Shown: piece after piece, positions 23,886 to 36,900 of the stretch | Layout of the letters: each line of letters opens with the position of its first letter | Position numbering within the stretch: position 1 is the stretch's first letter | Source: Nepenthes gracilis | Lineage: Eukaryota; Streptophyta; Magnoliopsida; Caryophyllales; Nepenthaceae | Length of the DNA: 64,000 nucleotides | Direction: 5' to 3' | Assembly (NCBI GenBank): GCA_033239525.1 | Contig: BSYO01000011.1 | Location: 12,613,078-12,677,077, forward strand | The notes under the pieces: generated by a model | Seen by the model: only the letters and a program-made list of their open reading frames with translations | Told to the model about the DNA's origin: nothing | Database searches by the model: none | Made by a program: the position numbers and the translations under genes

Positions 23886-24949
23886 AACCTTAGGGGCAAG
23901 AATGGCACACGCGACGACCTCCTTTCGGGAGGCAGACAGCGTCGATCAACGACAGTCGAAGGAGAAACATTTCTTCTCCAACATTGGCAGCCCAAGTCAT
24001 CACTTGCAGCGCCACCGGGCTGGTTTTCCACAATGCCCGATTAGCTTGAGACTTAGCTCCTCGACGGCCCGATAACCCGAGGTTGGCCGCCTGCCAACGA
24101 CCATCTCCATGAAGGGCAGCGTGGTTATACAATACGGAAGCATTCCTTCTCTATCTTGGCTATCCCAATTACCACTTGGGCAACGCCACTAGGCTTTTCT
24201 CACAAGCCACAACTACTAAGCGAGCTAACGCACACAGCGGCCTAAAACACGGATAGAAGGCCACCACGCCTTGACAAAGCTAAAACAACAACACTGCCAA
24301 ACTCATTTTGGCGGGCGGCCGGCCAACCCGGTGGCCGCGGTGGCGCGCCACATACATGAAACAGCAAGCTAACAACAGCGGACTTTAAAGCAGGCTGGCA
24401 ACCTCATTTTCTCGGCGCCACGACCTCCTCTTGGCAAGGCGGCGCAACCAACCCGAGACGTGTTAAATCGATGCTTAGATAACAAACCACGTCTCCTCGG
24501 GGCCACAACTTCCCTTCACGGAAATGATCGGGATCGCGCAAATTGACACCGTAGCCACGACACTCAACTAGAAAGCAAAGCGGCATCCTCGAGGAGAGAG
24601 TCACGGAGATTGAGATCCCGGGCTTGGCCGTGGTCATGACATCGACCCGTTGCTCGTCAGAGTCAAAGGATCCCAGTTTTACTAAGCCCAGGCTCCACAG
24701 GGGCTCCTAACTCTTAGACCCGTTGGATGATTCTCCAACGGCAGAGCCCTTCCAAGGAGCACAAGGTACATCCTGTTGCTGACTCGAGCGATCGGCTATC
24801 TTAAGGCAAGTCACCTCTCGACCTCTTGAAACGCATCTTTACGGGAGATCGATCTTGACCTTGAGATCTTCCCTGCATGCGCTCCTAGGTCTCTTTGAGA
24901 CTTGAAATGCTCGCAATGGATCCGGTCGATAAAGGATTTTCGGCCCGGC
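23886..24949. other. Element A internal region without recognised genes
   Basis: Contains two diverged copies of a ~200-bp segment (compare 23930-24050 with 24130-24240: 'acatTTCTTCTCCaaCaTTGGC' and 'CCTTCTCTATCTTGGC' contexts, each followed by CACTTG and CGCCAC). Frames are short and unlike gag or pol. Confidence 0.5.
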
Positions 24950-25480
24950 CTCTCTCTCGGTTGAGCACTTTAGGTCAACAAAGATTTCGGCTTCTCGGTC
25001 AACAAAGATTTCCAAGATTCCGGCTCGAAGCTGCTCTCGGTTGAGCACTTCGCGTCAACTTTCCGGTGAACAAAGATTTCCGGCTCCAGGCTCTCGGTTT
25101 GAGCACTTCGCAGTCGACTTTTAGTCGACAAAGATTTCCGGCTCAGGCCTCTCGGTTGAGCACTTCGCCGATCCCCTTCTTTCGGTGAACAAGATTTCAA
25201 CTCGGGAAGCTCTCTCGGTTGAGCACTTAGCCGATCAACTTTCCGGTGAACAAAGATTTCGGCTCAGGCTCAGCTCTCGGTTGAGCACTTCGCGGTCAAC
25301 TTTTCGGTCAACAAAGATTTTCGGCTCGGAGCTGCTCTCTGGATTTGAGTACTTCGCGGTCGACTTTTCGATCAGCAAAGATTTTTCGCTTTGAATTGCT
25401 CTCAAATTCGAGCACTTTGGTTATCGGATCCGGTCGACCGACTTTTCGACTCCATGTTGCTCTCTGGAGTTGAGTGCATT
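24950..25480. repeat. Tandem array 3 of element A (~57-64 bp)
   Basis: About nine units containing CTCGGTTGAGCACTTCGCGG, TCAACTTTCCGG and TGAACAAAGATTTCCGGCTC. The GAGCACTT core recurs at 24964, 25043, 25100, 25158, 25220, 25283, 25347, 25409 and 25471. GTTGA and TCAAC can pair across the core. Confidence 0.88.
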
Positions 25481-25679
25481 GGTCAATAATCGACAACTAT
25501 ATTCTGACGCTCTATTTCGCTCTCGGGTCAAGTGATGTGGACAACCAAGGCGCAGTCGACCATCAATCTGGTTCCTTCCATTCTCCGGGGCCAAACTTTT
25601 TGGTCGATGAATCCAGTCGAGGGACAATATGATCGGGATCTCCGCCCACCAAAGGAAGACACATATCGTTTTCTACCTT

Positions 25680-25870
25680 GCAATCCGGCCTAAAAGGTGA
25701 AATCATTCAGGAATTGGCCCAGGCGGTCGACAATTAAGGTACTCGGAATTGACCAAAGCGATCGACAATTACGGTACTCGGAATTGACCAAAGCAGTCAG
25801 CAATTAGGTACTCGGAATTGACCAATCTGATCGACAGATAAAGGTACTTGAAATGGCGAGAAAGCGGTTA
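25680..25870. repeat. Tandem array 4 of element A (36 bp)
   Basis: About five units of GGTACTCGGAATTGACCAAA followed by GCGGTCGACAATTA, the last ones decayed. Lies about 110 bp before the polypurine tract. Confidence 0.9.
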
Positions 25871-25978
25871 ATGATTAAGTGAACTCTCCTTCACACTTTT
25901 TTTAGAATTCCCATGAGAACCTTAAAGTAAGGAGATGCATCCCATCACGAACATCTTGGAGGCGAAATCGACCACCGG

Positions 25979-25990
25979 CATGGGGGCTAG
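25979..25990 (+). other. Polypurine tract of element A
   Basis: CATGGGGGCTAG immediately precedes the 3' LTR start TGATGGGTAC; the same tract stands before the 3' LTR of element B. Confidence 0.9.
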
Positions 25991-27412
25991 TGATGGGTAC
26001 ACCAAAAAATGGGCTGCCCAAGGAAAGGTCAACGAGAGGCCCACCTGGCGGTCGGTCGCCTTCACGGCCCACTAAAGGGCGGGCCCAAAACAAGGAGGCC
26101 CAAGGCGGTCAGCCTGGCGTTGGCAGTCTTAGCGGCAACTCCTTCCGAGACGTCAGCCTTGGCGTTGACCGGGTGCACTTTCTCGTTTGGGCCTCAAGAA
26201 GCACTCTGCTTTCTGATAATGGGCTTCTGAATAAAGCCCAAGCCCACCGATGCTCACCCGGCCAAAGAATCCCAAGGCGGGCAACACTCGGGCAGTCAGC
26301 GCGGATGTTGACCGTCTGCGTTCTTCCAACTAAGCCCAAAACACGCTTTTCTATAGTAATGGGCCCACTCACTGGGCCCATCACTCATTGGGCCAACTAC
26401 GACTTCCAAAAATATCTTCCACGTTTCTTGCCCGCAAGACTTTCCAAGTACAACTCTTTGGAAAGGAAGGAGGCAAACATGGAAAGGCTGTTGCCGCCAT
26501 TGAGACATGGAAAGAATCCTCTACGATGGCAGGCGCGTGCTGCTCCGGAGGCGGGCCGCCCAAGGCATCAAGACTTTCCAAAGTCGGGAGGATCTCGGGC
26601 TCGCCACCTGAGGAAACAATCGCTATCGGCAAAGGCAAGCGCGTCTGTTCCCGAAAGGCAAGATGGCCAGCAATTAAAGAAGGCAATCACTCCTTCCAAG
26701 AGGAGGATTGTCCCCTCTACTATAAAAGAAACCACGGATCCATCATCGAAAGGGGGAGGTTTTCTTCGACCTCTGCTTTACTCTCACGATACGAGGAGGA
26801 CGGAGGACTTCTTCTTCCCACTTGTTCTTCTTTTACTCTCTGGGGGCGCTTTCTGGGCCAGCAACCCTCGCGCATACGCTCTCGAGACAAGCTCTCATAC
26901 ACACCCTCGGTGAGTACGTGCGATGGCGCTCTTGATTATTAACTTAATCACGTACGGCGCAGAGGCCGAAGGCTGCCGAGCCAGCCGCCCTCATTGCCCG
27001 GCCGGAGCTCTCACCGTTATGCAGAGCATTCTGCTGCCCCCGACACATCCATCGGCAATCTTAAGGCACACAAAAGCGCCTCTTACGGCCGTTTCTTTGC
27101 CTTCCCACCTCCACCGATTCAAGAAGGCCTGCGCCTCTCTTACATCGAGGGAATCCACTGATCAAGAAGGCCTTACGCCTCCCCTTACATCGAAACGCAC
27201 TCTATCTCGCCTCACTTTCTTTTGGTTTCATCCTTTAAGAGACTGTTTCTACGACTTGAGCGTCGGAGTGTTTTCGGTGGGACAACCTCCCGCCGTTAAC
27301 GCTGACCTCTTGTTTACTTTAGTGGTGTGCAGGATTCGCACTCGAGAACGGGCCGAATCAACACCATCTCGGAGCATCAAGATACATTGAAATCGGATCT
27401 AGGTACGCATCA
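25991..27412 (+). repeat. 3' LTR of element A (1422 bp)
   Basis: Starts TGATGGGTACACC and ends TAGGTACGCATCA, with a TATAAAA box at 26721-26727. The 307-residue frame starting at 25990 is contained in this LTR and has no counterpart in related LTRs, so it is not annotated as a gene. The U5 end carries GACTTGAGCGTCGGAG, shared with elements B and F. Confidence 0.92.
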
Positions 27413-27849
27413 TTATTAATCTCACATTATTTCTCATACTATTTTACAAATTAAATAATAGAATACTAATTTTTACCTTATTCTATTTCAACAACCAAAT
27501 ATGAAAATAATAATTCTAATTCTATTCACATCCTTTTCTATTCTCTAAGAATAACTATTCTATCTCCACATTATTTTATTCCAACAATCAAACGTACTGT
27601 AAGGTATTTAGTCAAATGAGAGGCTATGATAACTTAGTATCATCTATACTTATCCAATACTAATTTTCATATCATGGAGATAAGGAAGTATATTGTTTAT
27701 TGTGGAGGGATATTTATAGTATATGATCATTATAAGAGATGATATCAGGGATATAATTTAGCAAGGGGTATCACAGATGGTATGGGTATGCTACGGGTAC
27801 AACCTTTGGGAGGACAGTAGGATAGTGAGGATACCATGGATAATCTCGT
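27413..27849. other. AT-rich spacer, possible MITE remnant
   Basis: The first ~190 bases are T/C-rich with CAACCAAATATG and ends in ATCAAACGTACTGTAAG, reminiscent of the 6669-6905 segment. The rest is unremarkable. No coding sequence. Confidence 0.3.
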
Positions 27850-30091
27850 TGTACTTACTTGAGGTTCTGGATCTAAAATATAATAATTAGGAGGTGATTA
27901 AAATAATAATAATCAAAATTATGCTTAAAATGTGGAAAAAAATTGATATTGGAAGCTTAAATAGGAAAATTATGCTCGGTGCTCGATGAACGCGCAAGGC
28001 ACCACTCGACCTGAAATAGAAGAACTGCGGCTCTCGAGGGACACCGAGGCAAAAATAACAGTAGATGCCGCGCTCGATGGCCATACGAGCGCGGATCCAG
28101 GTGCGAAAACCAAAACCTTCAGCGCTTGATGATCGCTCGAGCGCGTGCCCAGGCGTGTTTAGCAGTGGGTTAACACTCGATTACTACTCGACTAGCACCA
28201 ATCGGGGTATTTAAACGCAACGAGGGTTTCATCCAAGGAATTTTCGGCCATTTTTTGGAATAGAGAGAGAGAGAATGAAGGGCTAGAGAGAGAAGGTGGA
28301 AATCGAAGCCAGCAAGTTCGAATCCAACCGAGAGCAAGTTATAAAAGTGGTAGATCGGGTCGATGCAAGTGTTCTCATACCCTCTTTTTCCTCTCTTTTG
28401 ATTTTTATTCATTTTCTCTCGAGTATTTTCGTTCCGATACCCACACAAATCATGAAAAATAGAGAACCCATGAATATTACTTGAGGTATTTGTAGTTTAT
28501 TGTTGATTTTCCTATTCGATTTGCCCGGTTTGGCTTCTCCAAACCGTAGGGCCACACCCAGCTCAGGTTCTCTCCTTCCCTTCAAGTTTTATGCTTATTT
28601 GTCCCCCAATTATAATTATCATGCTCTAGTTATGCATATTTATTAGCCGGGCATTCAATCTCACAAGTATCAATCCATTCGTATCGTCCAGAAGCCCTAA
28701 AACTACCCTAGTACTGTTCACCCGAGATAAATAAAAATTTTACATGCTTCTACCTTATTTAATTATTATGAAATTTGTGTTTAATTGCCTATGTCTAATT
28801 GTAAGCTCTGGGAATATATGTTTATGCTCCATTATAAAAGAATTATGTTCTGGAGGTCCCCAAAGTGATAATTGTTTAACGGTGGTCAGAAATTCCAATC
28901 TCCCTTATGAATTATGATGTTCATACATCCAAATTGAGTCATGAAAAGACCTAAGTCCAAAAGAAAGATGAAAGTCGCATAAGAATTTGAAGGAAAATCC
29001 ACAATTGAAAATACGATTGAATTGTTCTCCTAGATACAAATATCGTGAATGAATTATGGTGAATCTTCCCTCAAATGAATAAGAAACCATGAAATTAGGA
29101 CCATGGATTTGTGTTATGAAGGCAATACCCCTTGGCCTACCATTAGTATTACAGTGGAGACTTGAGGATCATTCCTAACCGTATATTGTAGTAGGTAATA
29201 CTCTTGACAAGCCTTAGGATATTACTATGGAAGGACAAGGACTACCTCTAAACCGTAGAAGGTTAGGGAGCATTTTATTGGCCCTGTATACCGGGTGATA
29301 GGTATATCGCTTGCCATTTGGTGTTCAGCATTTTCAAGGCAAGAGTTCGTTATTGGACGTGGAGTACGTCGTTGGCCTTAGATCATATGGGAATCATGAT
29401 CCTTCCTTATTCTCCCGCACCTTTAGTTAATAAGGCTTACCGACCCTGATCCATAAAGATTATTGTAAATCATGAAAAGTAAATAGAATTATATTTCATA
29501 TCTTCAAATTTCTTATCATATTGCTTCCGTCCCATTTCATATTTCATTTGAATATGCATATTGTTAATTATTTGTTATGATACACTCGTTGAACTGTTAG
29601 CTCACCCTTATTTCTTTTTTCCTTCCAGATGAGTATACACTTATACCCGACGAGTCCGAGTAGGCAATAGGAGTAGGATAAGCAGCTGATATCGATTCAA
29701 GAAGCTTTTTGGCACTTAGCTGTATAATTTTGTATGAACGGAGAACTTATATAATTTATTTTGATACTTGTGGATACTTATTTATGTGATAACGATGATA
29801 GATGTATAATTTAGTTTTTGCTATATATTTATGGTTGTAGTAGCTTCCACAGGTATTCTTTTATGGTTATAATTGGTTACCTAGTTGGAATCTTTTTTGG
29901 ACCGGCGTCATACCCGGAGTTATGACGCCGGCGCCACACCTAATGAAATTGTGGCAAGTTAGGATCCTTTGATGCATTATATGTATGTTGTGTTATTGTA
30001 CAGGATTTTATACAGGTTTTGTATTGGGTGGACGTCCGTTTTACAGACGAAACTCTACCAGATTTTTGATAGTAATTTTTGGTCTGTCACA
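27850..30091 (+). repeat. 5' LTR of a Tekay-like element, plus orientation
   Basis: Starts TGTACTTACTTGAGGTTCTG and ends GGTCTGTCACA at 30091. It contains CTCGAGCG-rich sequence (27970-28160), an AGAGAG block (28262-28290) and CTCATACCC (28375). It then has GGTAATAC landmarks (29195) and, near the end, the GGACGTCCG dyad (30031). This is the mirror image of the LTR at 13366-15964. The length is about 2242 bp; the 5' boundary is inferred from alignment. Confidence 0.7.
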
Positions 30092-30900
30092 CTTACCTAG
30101 CCGTTGGAGACGTAAAAATATGGCATTTGGTTCACAATGGTAGAATAAGATCCAAAGAGATTCATTATAATATTTTGTCATTATTAAAACTTCGAGTTTC
30201 AGATTCAGTAAAATCCACCTATTGTATTCGGTAGAATCTATGTGTCAGATTTTACGATACCTGAATTTAGTAGAATCCATATTGTTCATTGTTATTTAGT
30301 TTTCAGGTCTTTCACGATAATATTAGGACCTAGAGATCCCTTTATTTTTCAGAAGATTGGATTTTGAAGGATCTTCGTTTATTATTGGTGAAATATTATA
30401 ATTTTTGTCATATCAGAATTGGAGTGATTTGCCTTTTTTATATATTTAAATCATAGATGTGATAAAATGTACTTTCTTGGATATTTTATCCGTTAGATGT
30501 TATATTATTATTCATGATTCTTGGCATATATTATGTATTGCATATATGAAATATTTATAATCTTTTCCTATTTGTTTTGAATTTGTCATCACTTGTTAAA
30601 TATTTAGCTTACTCTTGTATTTTATTTGGATATGTTATTGGGACTGCATTACTGATTTAGTTGATTGCATTTGATTTAATGATGCATTTATGATGATGAT
30701 TGAAATTTTGAGTTTCGATCGGGATCCTACTTTTCACTTTAACTTTAAAGCTATAGGACCTCAAATTCACTTTCAGCTAGAAGAGAAGATATTAGAGATT
30801 AAAGCACGTTACGGCGATTTAATTCTATGGCTAGAGACATGGCACGTAAAGTTGAATACCTTTGTGAGAACCTTCTCTCTAGTAGGATCCTAAAACATTC
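30092..30900 (+). pseudogene. pol: Pol fragment with integrase motif
   Basis: Between the two plus-oriented LTRs only about 0.8-0.9 kb is left. At 30700-30790 the frame reads LSFDRDPTFHFNFKAI then GPQIHFQ, which fits the integrase core around the second catalytic Asp (canonical VSDRDPRFTSRFW). The remaining gag, protease, RT and RNase H are absent, so the internal region is largely deleted. Confidence 0.5.
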
Positions 30901-32797
30901 TTAGAGGTAGAAGTTTCATTGATTTGAGATTTTATTTGGATTATGTTCCCGTCAAATAGTAGAGGAAAGTATAGAAATTGTGGTAACCCATCAACATTAT
31001 CGAAAATAATAATGAATCAAGTTGGATAATTGAACTTCTCCCCCAGCTTGAACAATTGTTTAGAATGAAAATTTTTATTTATTATCTCAAAATATGATAA
31101 ATTTATTAAAATGGTAAATATAATTATTATATTGTATGTTATTTAATGATGATTAAGGTTTGGTATCATTTATGAAATTATTGGGTTTTGAGTTTCCGAT
31201 GATTGATGATTGCGCACTTCTTTGCGCTCGAAGGCTCGGCGGATTCGGCGCTCGGCGGTGGCCGCCGTGGCCTTGGCCGCTCGATGGCCGCTCGCCGGCG
31301 CTCGGCGGCCGCGCAATAAGAGAGAGAGGCTAGATCAAGTGACTCGGGTTTCTCATACCCACTTCTCGTTCTCTTTCGATTGTCATTTTAGTTTGGGTAT
31401 TTTGTGTCGATACTCTGTTACCCATTCACTTTAACTTTAAAGGAAAATTTCCCGCAAGATTTGGATCTATATATTAGGACCAAGTTTGATTTAAAGGTAT
31501 TTATTCTTTATTCACCCGAGCCGGAAGGTTTGATTTAAAATGATGAAATGATCCTTTAATACGAATACCTTCCCGATTGTGTGTATATATTTGACCCGTT
31601 TGCGGCATATAATTCAAATGCTTTGATATGTGTTTGTAGAAGGAAGAAAAGCAAACCTAGAGACCACCTTGATTAAGAAAATAATGGTAGAGCGAGCTCG
31701 AGCAGTTCCAAATGAGAGCTTAAATGCTCAAAATGTTGATGATGCATGTTTAAAAGTACATGAAGCATGTTTCCTTGAACTTGGTTGGATTTTATGTTTA
31801 TCCATGTTTAGAGACATAAGCATGAAAACTGTTTTGATTTGTCTCGAAAACCCTAGCTTGAAAATGTTGTGTAGTTTGAAAAATGCATGATTAAGTACCT
31901 TTTTGGATTTATGGCTTGATTTCATGAAATATGTGCAAGTAAGATATTTGAGTTCTTTTGGCAAATCTTCTATTATATGAAGTTAATTGACATGGATTCC
32001 TAAAACATTCTTAAATTTAAAGAGGTAAATTGATTTCGAAAATGTTTTCGATAAAGAGATGATTTAAGATTCTGATTATTTTGGGACCGAGGCACAGTCC
32101 GGGTAAGTTCTTGGGTGAGGCCTTAGACTTTGGTAATCGAGTAGAAGATTCATGACCCTCAACAAGCAAAATAGCTAGAGGGATGGGATATACATGGGAT
32201 TACATGATAGGCCTTGGATTGTGTGGGTGAACAATCTATCCTCGATCATTCGCCCCTTCCGCTAGTATCAAATAGTAGAGGAATGCAGAAAGTGTTAAGA
32301 TATCAAAAAAGATGAAATGTATAGTATCATCTGCAATTGTGGTAATGAAAAGTATAAAAGATTGTGAAACCATCAACTTAGGATTTATCGAAAATTAATA
32401 ATAGAATCAAGTTGATTGTGATTTTTGCATTTATATGAAGAGAATACAAAGACTTTTGAGGACCATTAGTGGAGCTATTTTGGAGGCACAGCGTAAAGGC
32501 TCCTAGAACATGTTGATTTTCGTAAAGAATATGATGTGTATGATAGTAGAAGAGAATATGCTATGCCGGATGAATTCTTAGTTTACTTCCGCTATATACT
32601 CTGGATTTATTGTGCGGGTCCTAGATGGCATCTAAGCTAATAAAAATGTTAGAGCAATAAATGTTTTATGAAATTGTGCCATGGATGGCACATAGGATCT
32701 GTGGATAATTGTTGTAGGAATTGTGAATGATGGATAGTTGTGTGCTTGTTATGGATGAATATTACGGGTTTGTATTTTGGGGATTTCATCCGATTTA
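30901..32797 (+). repeat. 3' LTR (decayed, truncated) of the Tekay-like element
   Basis: Repeats the landmarks of 27850-30091: a G+C-rich CGCTCG block (31220-31310), AGAGAGAG, TTTCTCATACCCAC (31351), and near the end TTTGTATTTTGGGGATTTCAT, matching TTTTGTATTGGGTGGACGTC. The left boundary is vague. The last ~50 bases are replaced by element D from 32797. A short duplicated block (compare 30955-31025 with 32265-32420) occurs within it. Confidence 0.55.
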
Positions 32798-33030
32798 GAA
32801 TGAAAAATTTTTAAATTGGCTCAAATTAGTTAAAAGCCTAGAAGGAGGTGATTAGTCTAAATACTTCTACCATCGATCTCCTAGGCACAATACTAATAAC
32901 TGACGAACGTTTTAGAAAGAGATTGAGACCCTCATGCAAAAGAATACCTTAAGAAATATCTATAAAACCCTAAGTCTGTCCCAAGTAATGATAAAAATGA
33001 CGAGGAACTGACTGAGCAATAACACATTCG
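32797..33030 (+). pseudogene. gag: C-terminal gag (zinc-knuckle region) of element D
   Basis: The sequence aligns base-for-base with element C from about 54962 (GAAAAATTTTTAAATTGGCT against GAAAAATTCTTGAAGTGGCC). The knuckle has lost cysteines, while the following KEIETLMQKNTL stretch matches KEIEELIRKGHL of C. The start is cut at the LTR junction. Confidence 0.65.
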
Positions 33031-33179
33031 AGTGGTTGCAAGAGTCATCAGTATGGCCTCAGCCAAACCTTCCAAAAAAAAAAAATACTCTAGATCATTT
33101 AGAGAAGGCTTCCCCTACAAGAGATAAAAGTTAGGGTAGAAAATAATGGTATTAGTTTTAATAATGACAATATTGTAAA

Positions 33180-36100
33180 TATAATCTCTCCCATTCTGAT
33201 CCTCAGGTCATATTGACACTGGATGTGGTCCATGACTATCAACTGAAATAAATATTTGTTGACAATAAAAGGTTGAGAAATATATTTTACTTCAATACAT
33301 TCATAAAATTAGGATTCAAAAGCAGTCAAATAAAACTATTAGATTTACAGCAATACAGACTTGATAACGAATTAGTCTAAGGGAAGAGTACATCAAGATG
33401 TTACGATGGGAACATATCCAAAGATGGCTTCCCATCAACTAACTTTTCTAGTTGTTAATCTACCCTTAGTTTGCAATGATATAATGGGCTGACCATGTTA
33501 AATAACATTCGGAGCAACCAAATCAACCCCACACCTCAAAATAAAATTTCCAACTAGATATGGGATAGAGAAGTTAAGGAAGACCATATCTTCAGACAAA
33601 GTAACTTCTTGATGCAAATCAATGACCCAACTCCTCCCTAATAAATAGAGAAATTTGATCTCCAAAATGAGACATTTCTTCAATAGGCTCAACCAAGAAA
33701 GTTACCTTTCCAGATTCCTATGAATCCAATGAATATAGATAAGTATGCTTAGATTGATCTTTGTTATACCAAGATCTTAAATAGAGATTAATAGAGTTTT
33801 TATAGAACAATACAAATGTCTTTGCTTGGACACCAATGGAAATGGTAGTCCACAAGTTGAACCTTACACTAAGACACAAACTTGCCAGATAAGAAAGACA
33901 AAACTATTTCATAAGAAACACATGATGATTCGTGAAAAGGTCAAGAAATTAATTGATACTAGACTCATTAGAGAAGTAAACTATTTGAACTAGTTATCCA
34001 ATGTCATCTTCATCAAAAAAAGTAGCAAAAAATAGAGGTTTGTATCAATTTCACGGATCTGAATAAAATATGTCTTAAAGATAGCTTTCCATTTTTAAGA
34101 ATCGATCAGCTAATAGATTCAACGCCAAGATATCAGCTTGCAAGCTTCATGAATGCTTGCATGAGGTACAATCAATTCCAAAAGAATTTAGAAAATGACA
34201 AGAACTCCTTGTTCATGGCCAAATAGGAAACCTACAAAGTAACCATATTCAAACTAAAGAATATTAGAGCAACATATTAAAGGATGATGAACAAAATATT
34301 TCAACCAAGCATCAAAAGAAATATAGAAGTGTACATTGATGACATGCTTGTAATCAATTTAGCCGATGACCATATTAACAATCTAGCCGATACGTTTGAG
34401 GTATTTAGAATGTACTGAAAAAAATTAAACTTGAGCAAATTGATCTTCGAGGTAATTTCTGGTTAGTTTATAGGACTCACTGTCTGACAATGAGGGATAG
34501 AAGTGAATCCGAAAAGAATTAAAACCATAATGGAAATGAAGATGTCTTAGACTATTAAAGAAATCCAGAGGTTAACCGAATGACTTACTAGTCTATCTCG
34601 ATTTCTAGGAAAATTGGTTGAAAAATACTTACCATTTTTTAAAGTATTAAGAGGACAAAAGTCAAACAGAATTTGTTAGATTGATAAATGCCAGCAAGCT
34701 TTTATAGAATTAAATGAGCATCTAAAACATCCACCTCTATTAACCTAGCCTAAAAAGGATGAGAAATTATATCTCTACCTAGCCCTCTCAAAAAAAAAAA
34801 AAAAAACCTTCAATGATATTTTGGTCAGGGAAAAAGTGGAAATTCAGTGATCGATGTACTATATCAGCAAGATTCTAATAGATTTGGGGACATGATGTGT
34901 ACAAGCAAAAAAGGCTACTTTAGCCCAAGTTTTTACTAGAAGAAAGTTCTAACCCTATTTTTAAGCATACAAAATTATAGTTTTAACAAATCAACCAATA
35001 AAAATTATCTTATAGAAACCAAAAGTATTTGGACATCTGATCAGAAAGTCAATTGAATTAAGGTAGTTTGATATAGAGTTTCAAACCCAACACTCACTAA
35101 ATGGTCAAGCACTCCAGATTTTATTATTAAAACGATGACTCCAATATCACAAGAAATAGGTGAATACATAGGAGCTACACTAGAAGTGTCATTGCCCACT
35201 TGGATGCCCAATGTTAACAAAGCATCTTCGTAATCATGTAGTGGGGTAGGAATAGTGTTAACAAAACTCAAAGGATTCGAGATAAAATATTCAATCATAT
35301 TCAACTTCTCAACCACCAACAATGTAATAGAATGTGAAGTTCTACTAGCCAAGTTGAAACAAGCCAAAGATTGCTCCATCAAAAACCTAATAATCTATAG
35401 TGATTCCAAACCAGTAATTTATAAAGTGTTGGCTAACTTCAAAATATCCAACCTAGACTTTGCCAAATATCTCCTTACAGTATGATATCTCCTGCCATTC
35501 CTCAATAAAATTAAAATTATCTATATCTCTAGAGAAGATAATTGGAAAGCCAATGACTTTCCAAGATAACAATATCTGGTTGCCCAAAACTATATACTCG
35601 AGATATGAGAAAGGTGCTTCAAAGACCTAACATTGAGAATCAGGAAAATTTCTCAAATCACTAATAAGGCAACTTGGATGATTCCTTATTTTAAATACCT
35701 TAAAAATAGAATGCTTTTAGATTATCACGTAGAGGCAAAGCAAATTTCAAAAATGTCTGATTGGTACACTTTTGTGGATGGGTCACCGTATAAAAGGTGT
35801 CATTCCATATCCTATATACACTACTTGAATCCAATAGTAGCTGATTGCGCTCTCAATAAGGTGCATGTCAACATATGCAGTGTACATATATTAGGTAAAA
35901 ATGTAGCTTTCATGATTATAAAATAGGGTTATTATTGGTCAACCACAAAAAAGGTCACGACAAAGTTCATAAAAAAATATAACAACTACTAAATTCATAA
36001 CAATGTACCCAAACAACTATATATAGAACTTCAAACTTTGCAAGCTCTTTAGCTATTCGAACAATGGGGCTAGACATACTCAGTCTATTTTCCCTAACAA

Positions 36101-36900
36101 GTCAAAGAAAATTTATTATTGTTCAATGGATTACTTCACAAAATGTATGAAAACTTGTCCATTACCAAAATTTTTAAAAAAATACAATACAATTTATGCA
36201 TGAAGATATTGGTTATAGGTTCGGGATATCGGAGGTTATAGTAATCGACAATAGTACCCAATCCTCTGATAAAAAGTTCATAAATTACTATAATGGCCTT
36301 GGTATTAGATTGGCCTACTCATCAATCTCCTACCCTCAAATAAACTGACTACCAAAAGTGACAAATTCAATAATAATTAATGGGTTAAAAACCAAGTTAA
36401 ACAAAGGTAGATGTGCTTGGTTAGATGACTTGTCATCCATATTTTGGGAATATCAAATGACTCTAAGAGAACTCACTCAGAAGACACGCTTTAACGTATG
36501 TTTTGGAATTGAAGTAGTAACCCCAACAGAGATAGGAATATCAAGCTATTGAGTAATAAATTTTACTCCGAATCAAAATTCTTAACTTTTGAAGCAAACT
36601 TTAGGCCTCTTAGAGGAAGTTAAAGAAGCAGTAAGTATTCAGGCAGCAACCTATTAACAAAGAGTTGCTCAATACTACAACATGAAGGTGAAGGTGGAGA
36701 ATATTGAGGTCGATGATTTGGTATTAAGAAATATCAAACTAGAAAGCTTGTGTACCAGAATAAATTATTTCCGACCTGAGAATGACAATTTCTAGAGTCA
36801 ACAATACTCCATAATTGGACATATAAACTATGTACTCAAGATAGAAAGCTAGTTTCCTAAACTTAGACCACTATTTACCTCAGAAAATACTACCAATAAA
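33180..36900 (+). pseudogene. pol: Pol of element D
   Basis: Protease at about 33220-33540: VDN at the active site and STPHLKIKFPTRYGIGEV. RT at about 33900-34560: VCINFTDLNK, then VEVYIDDMLV with the catalytic Y-I-D-D intact at 34332-34343. First RNase H at about 34570-35060, then a second archaeal-type RNase H at about 35205-35570 (TTNNVIECEVLLA, IIYSDSKPVI). Integrase runs from about 35633 to 36560 and a degraded C-terminus to 36900. Dual RNase H is characteristic of the Tat lineage. Dozens of stops, frameshifts and an A-run insertion near 34790 inactivate it. Confidence 0.85.

Larger units (their letters stand above)
21373..27412 (+). mobile_element. Element A: non-autonomous Tat-like LTR retrotransposon
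   Basis: Layout: 5' LTR remnant 21373-22299, primer-binding site 22301, about 3.7 kb internal region without gag-pol, polypurine tract 25979-25990, 3' LTR 25991-27412. A TGGCGCC primer site and CATGGGGGCTAG tract of the Tat type show how it would be copied, but all enzymes must come from elsewhere. The internal region is mostly G+C-rich tandem arrays. Only a 12-codon gag start remains. It resembles elements described as LARDs. Of all elements here it retains the most CpG and is probably the youngest. The 3' flank is TTATT; its 5' mate is in the gap. Confidence 0.85.

Noticed and set aside
25990..26913. 307-residue plus-strand frame, one of the longest in the window
   Set aside because: It lies wholly inside the 3' LTR of element A, overlaps two alternative frames of similar length, and the corresponding 5' LTR sequence does not keep the frame.
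33498..33692. Minus-strand 64-residue frame in element D
   Set aside because: It is the complement of the protease region, whose plus-strand translation matches element C.
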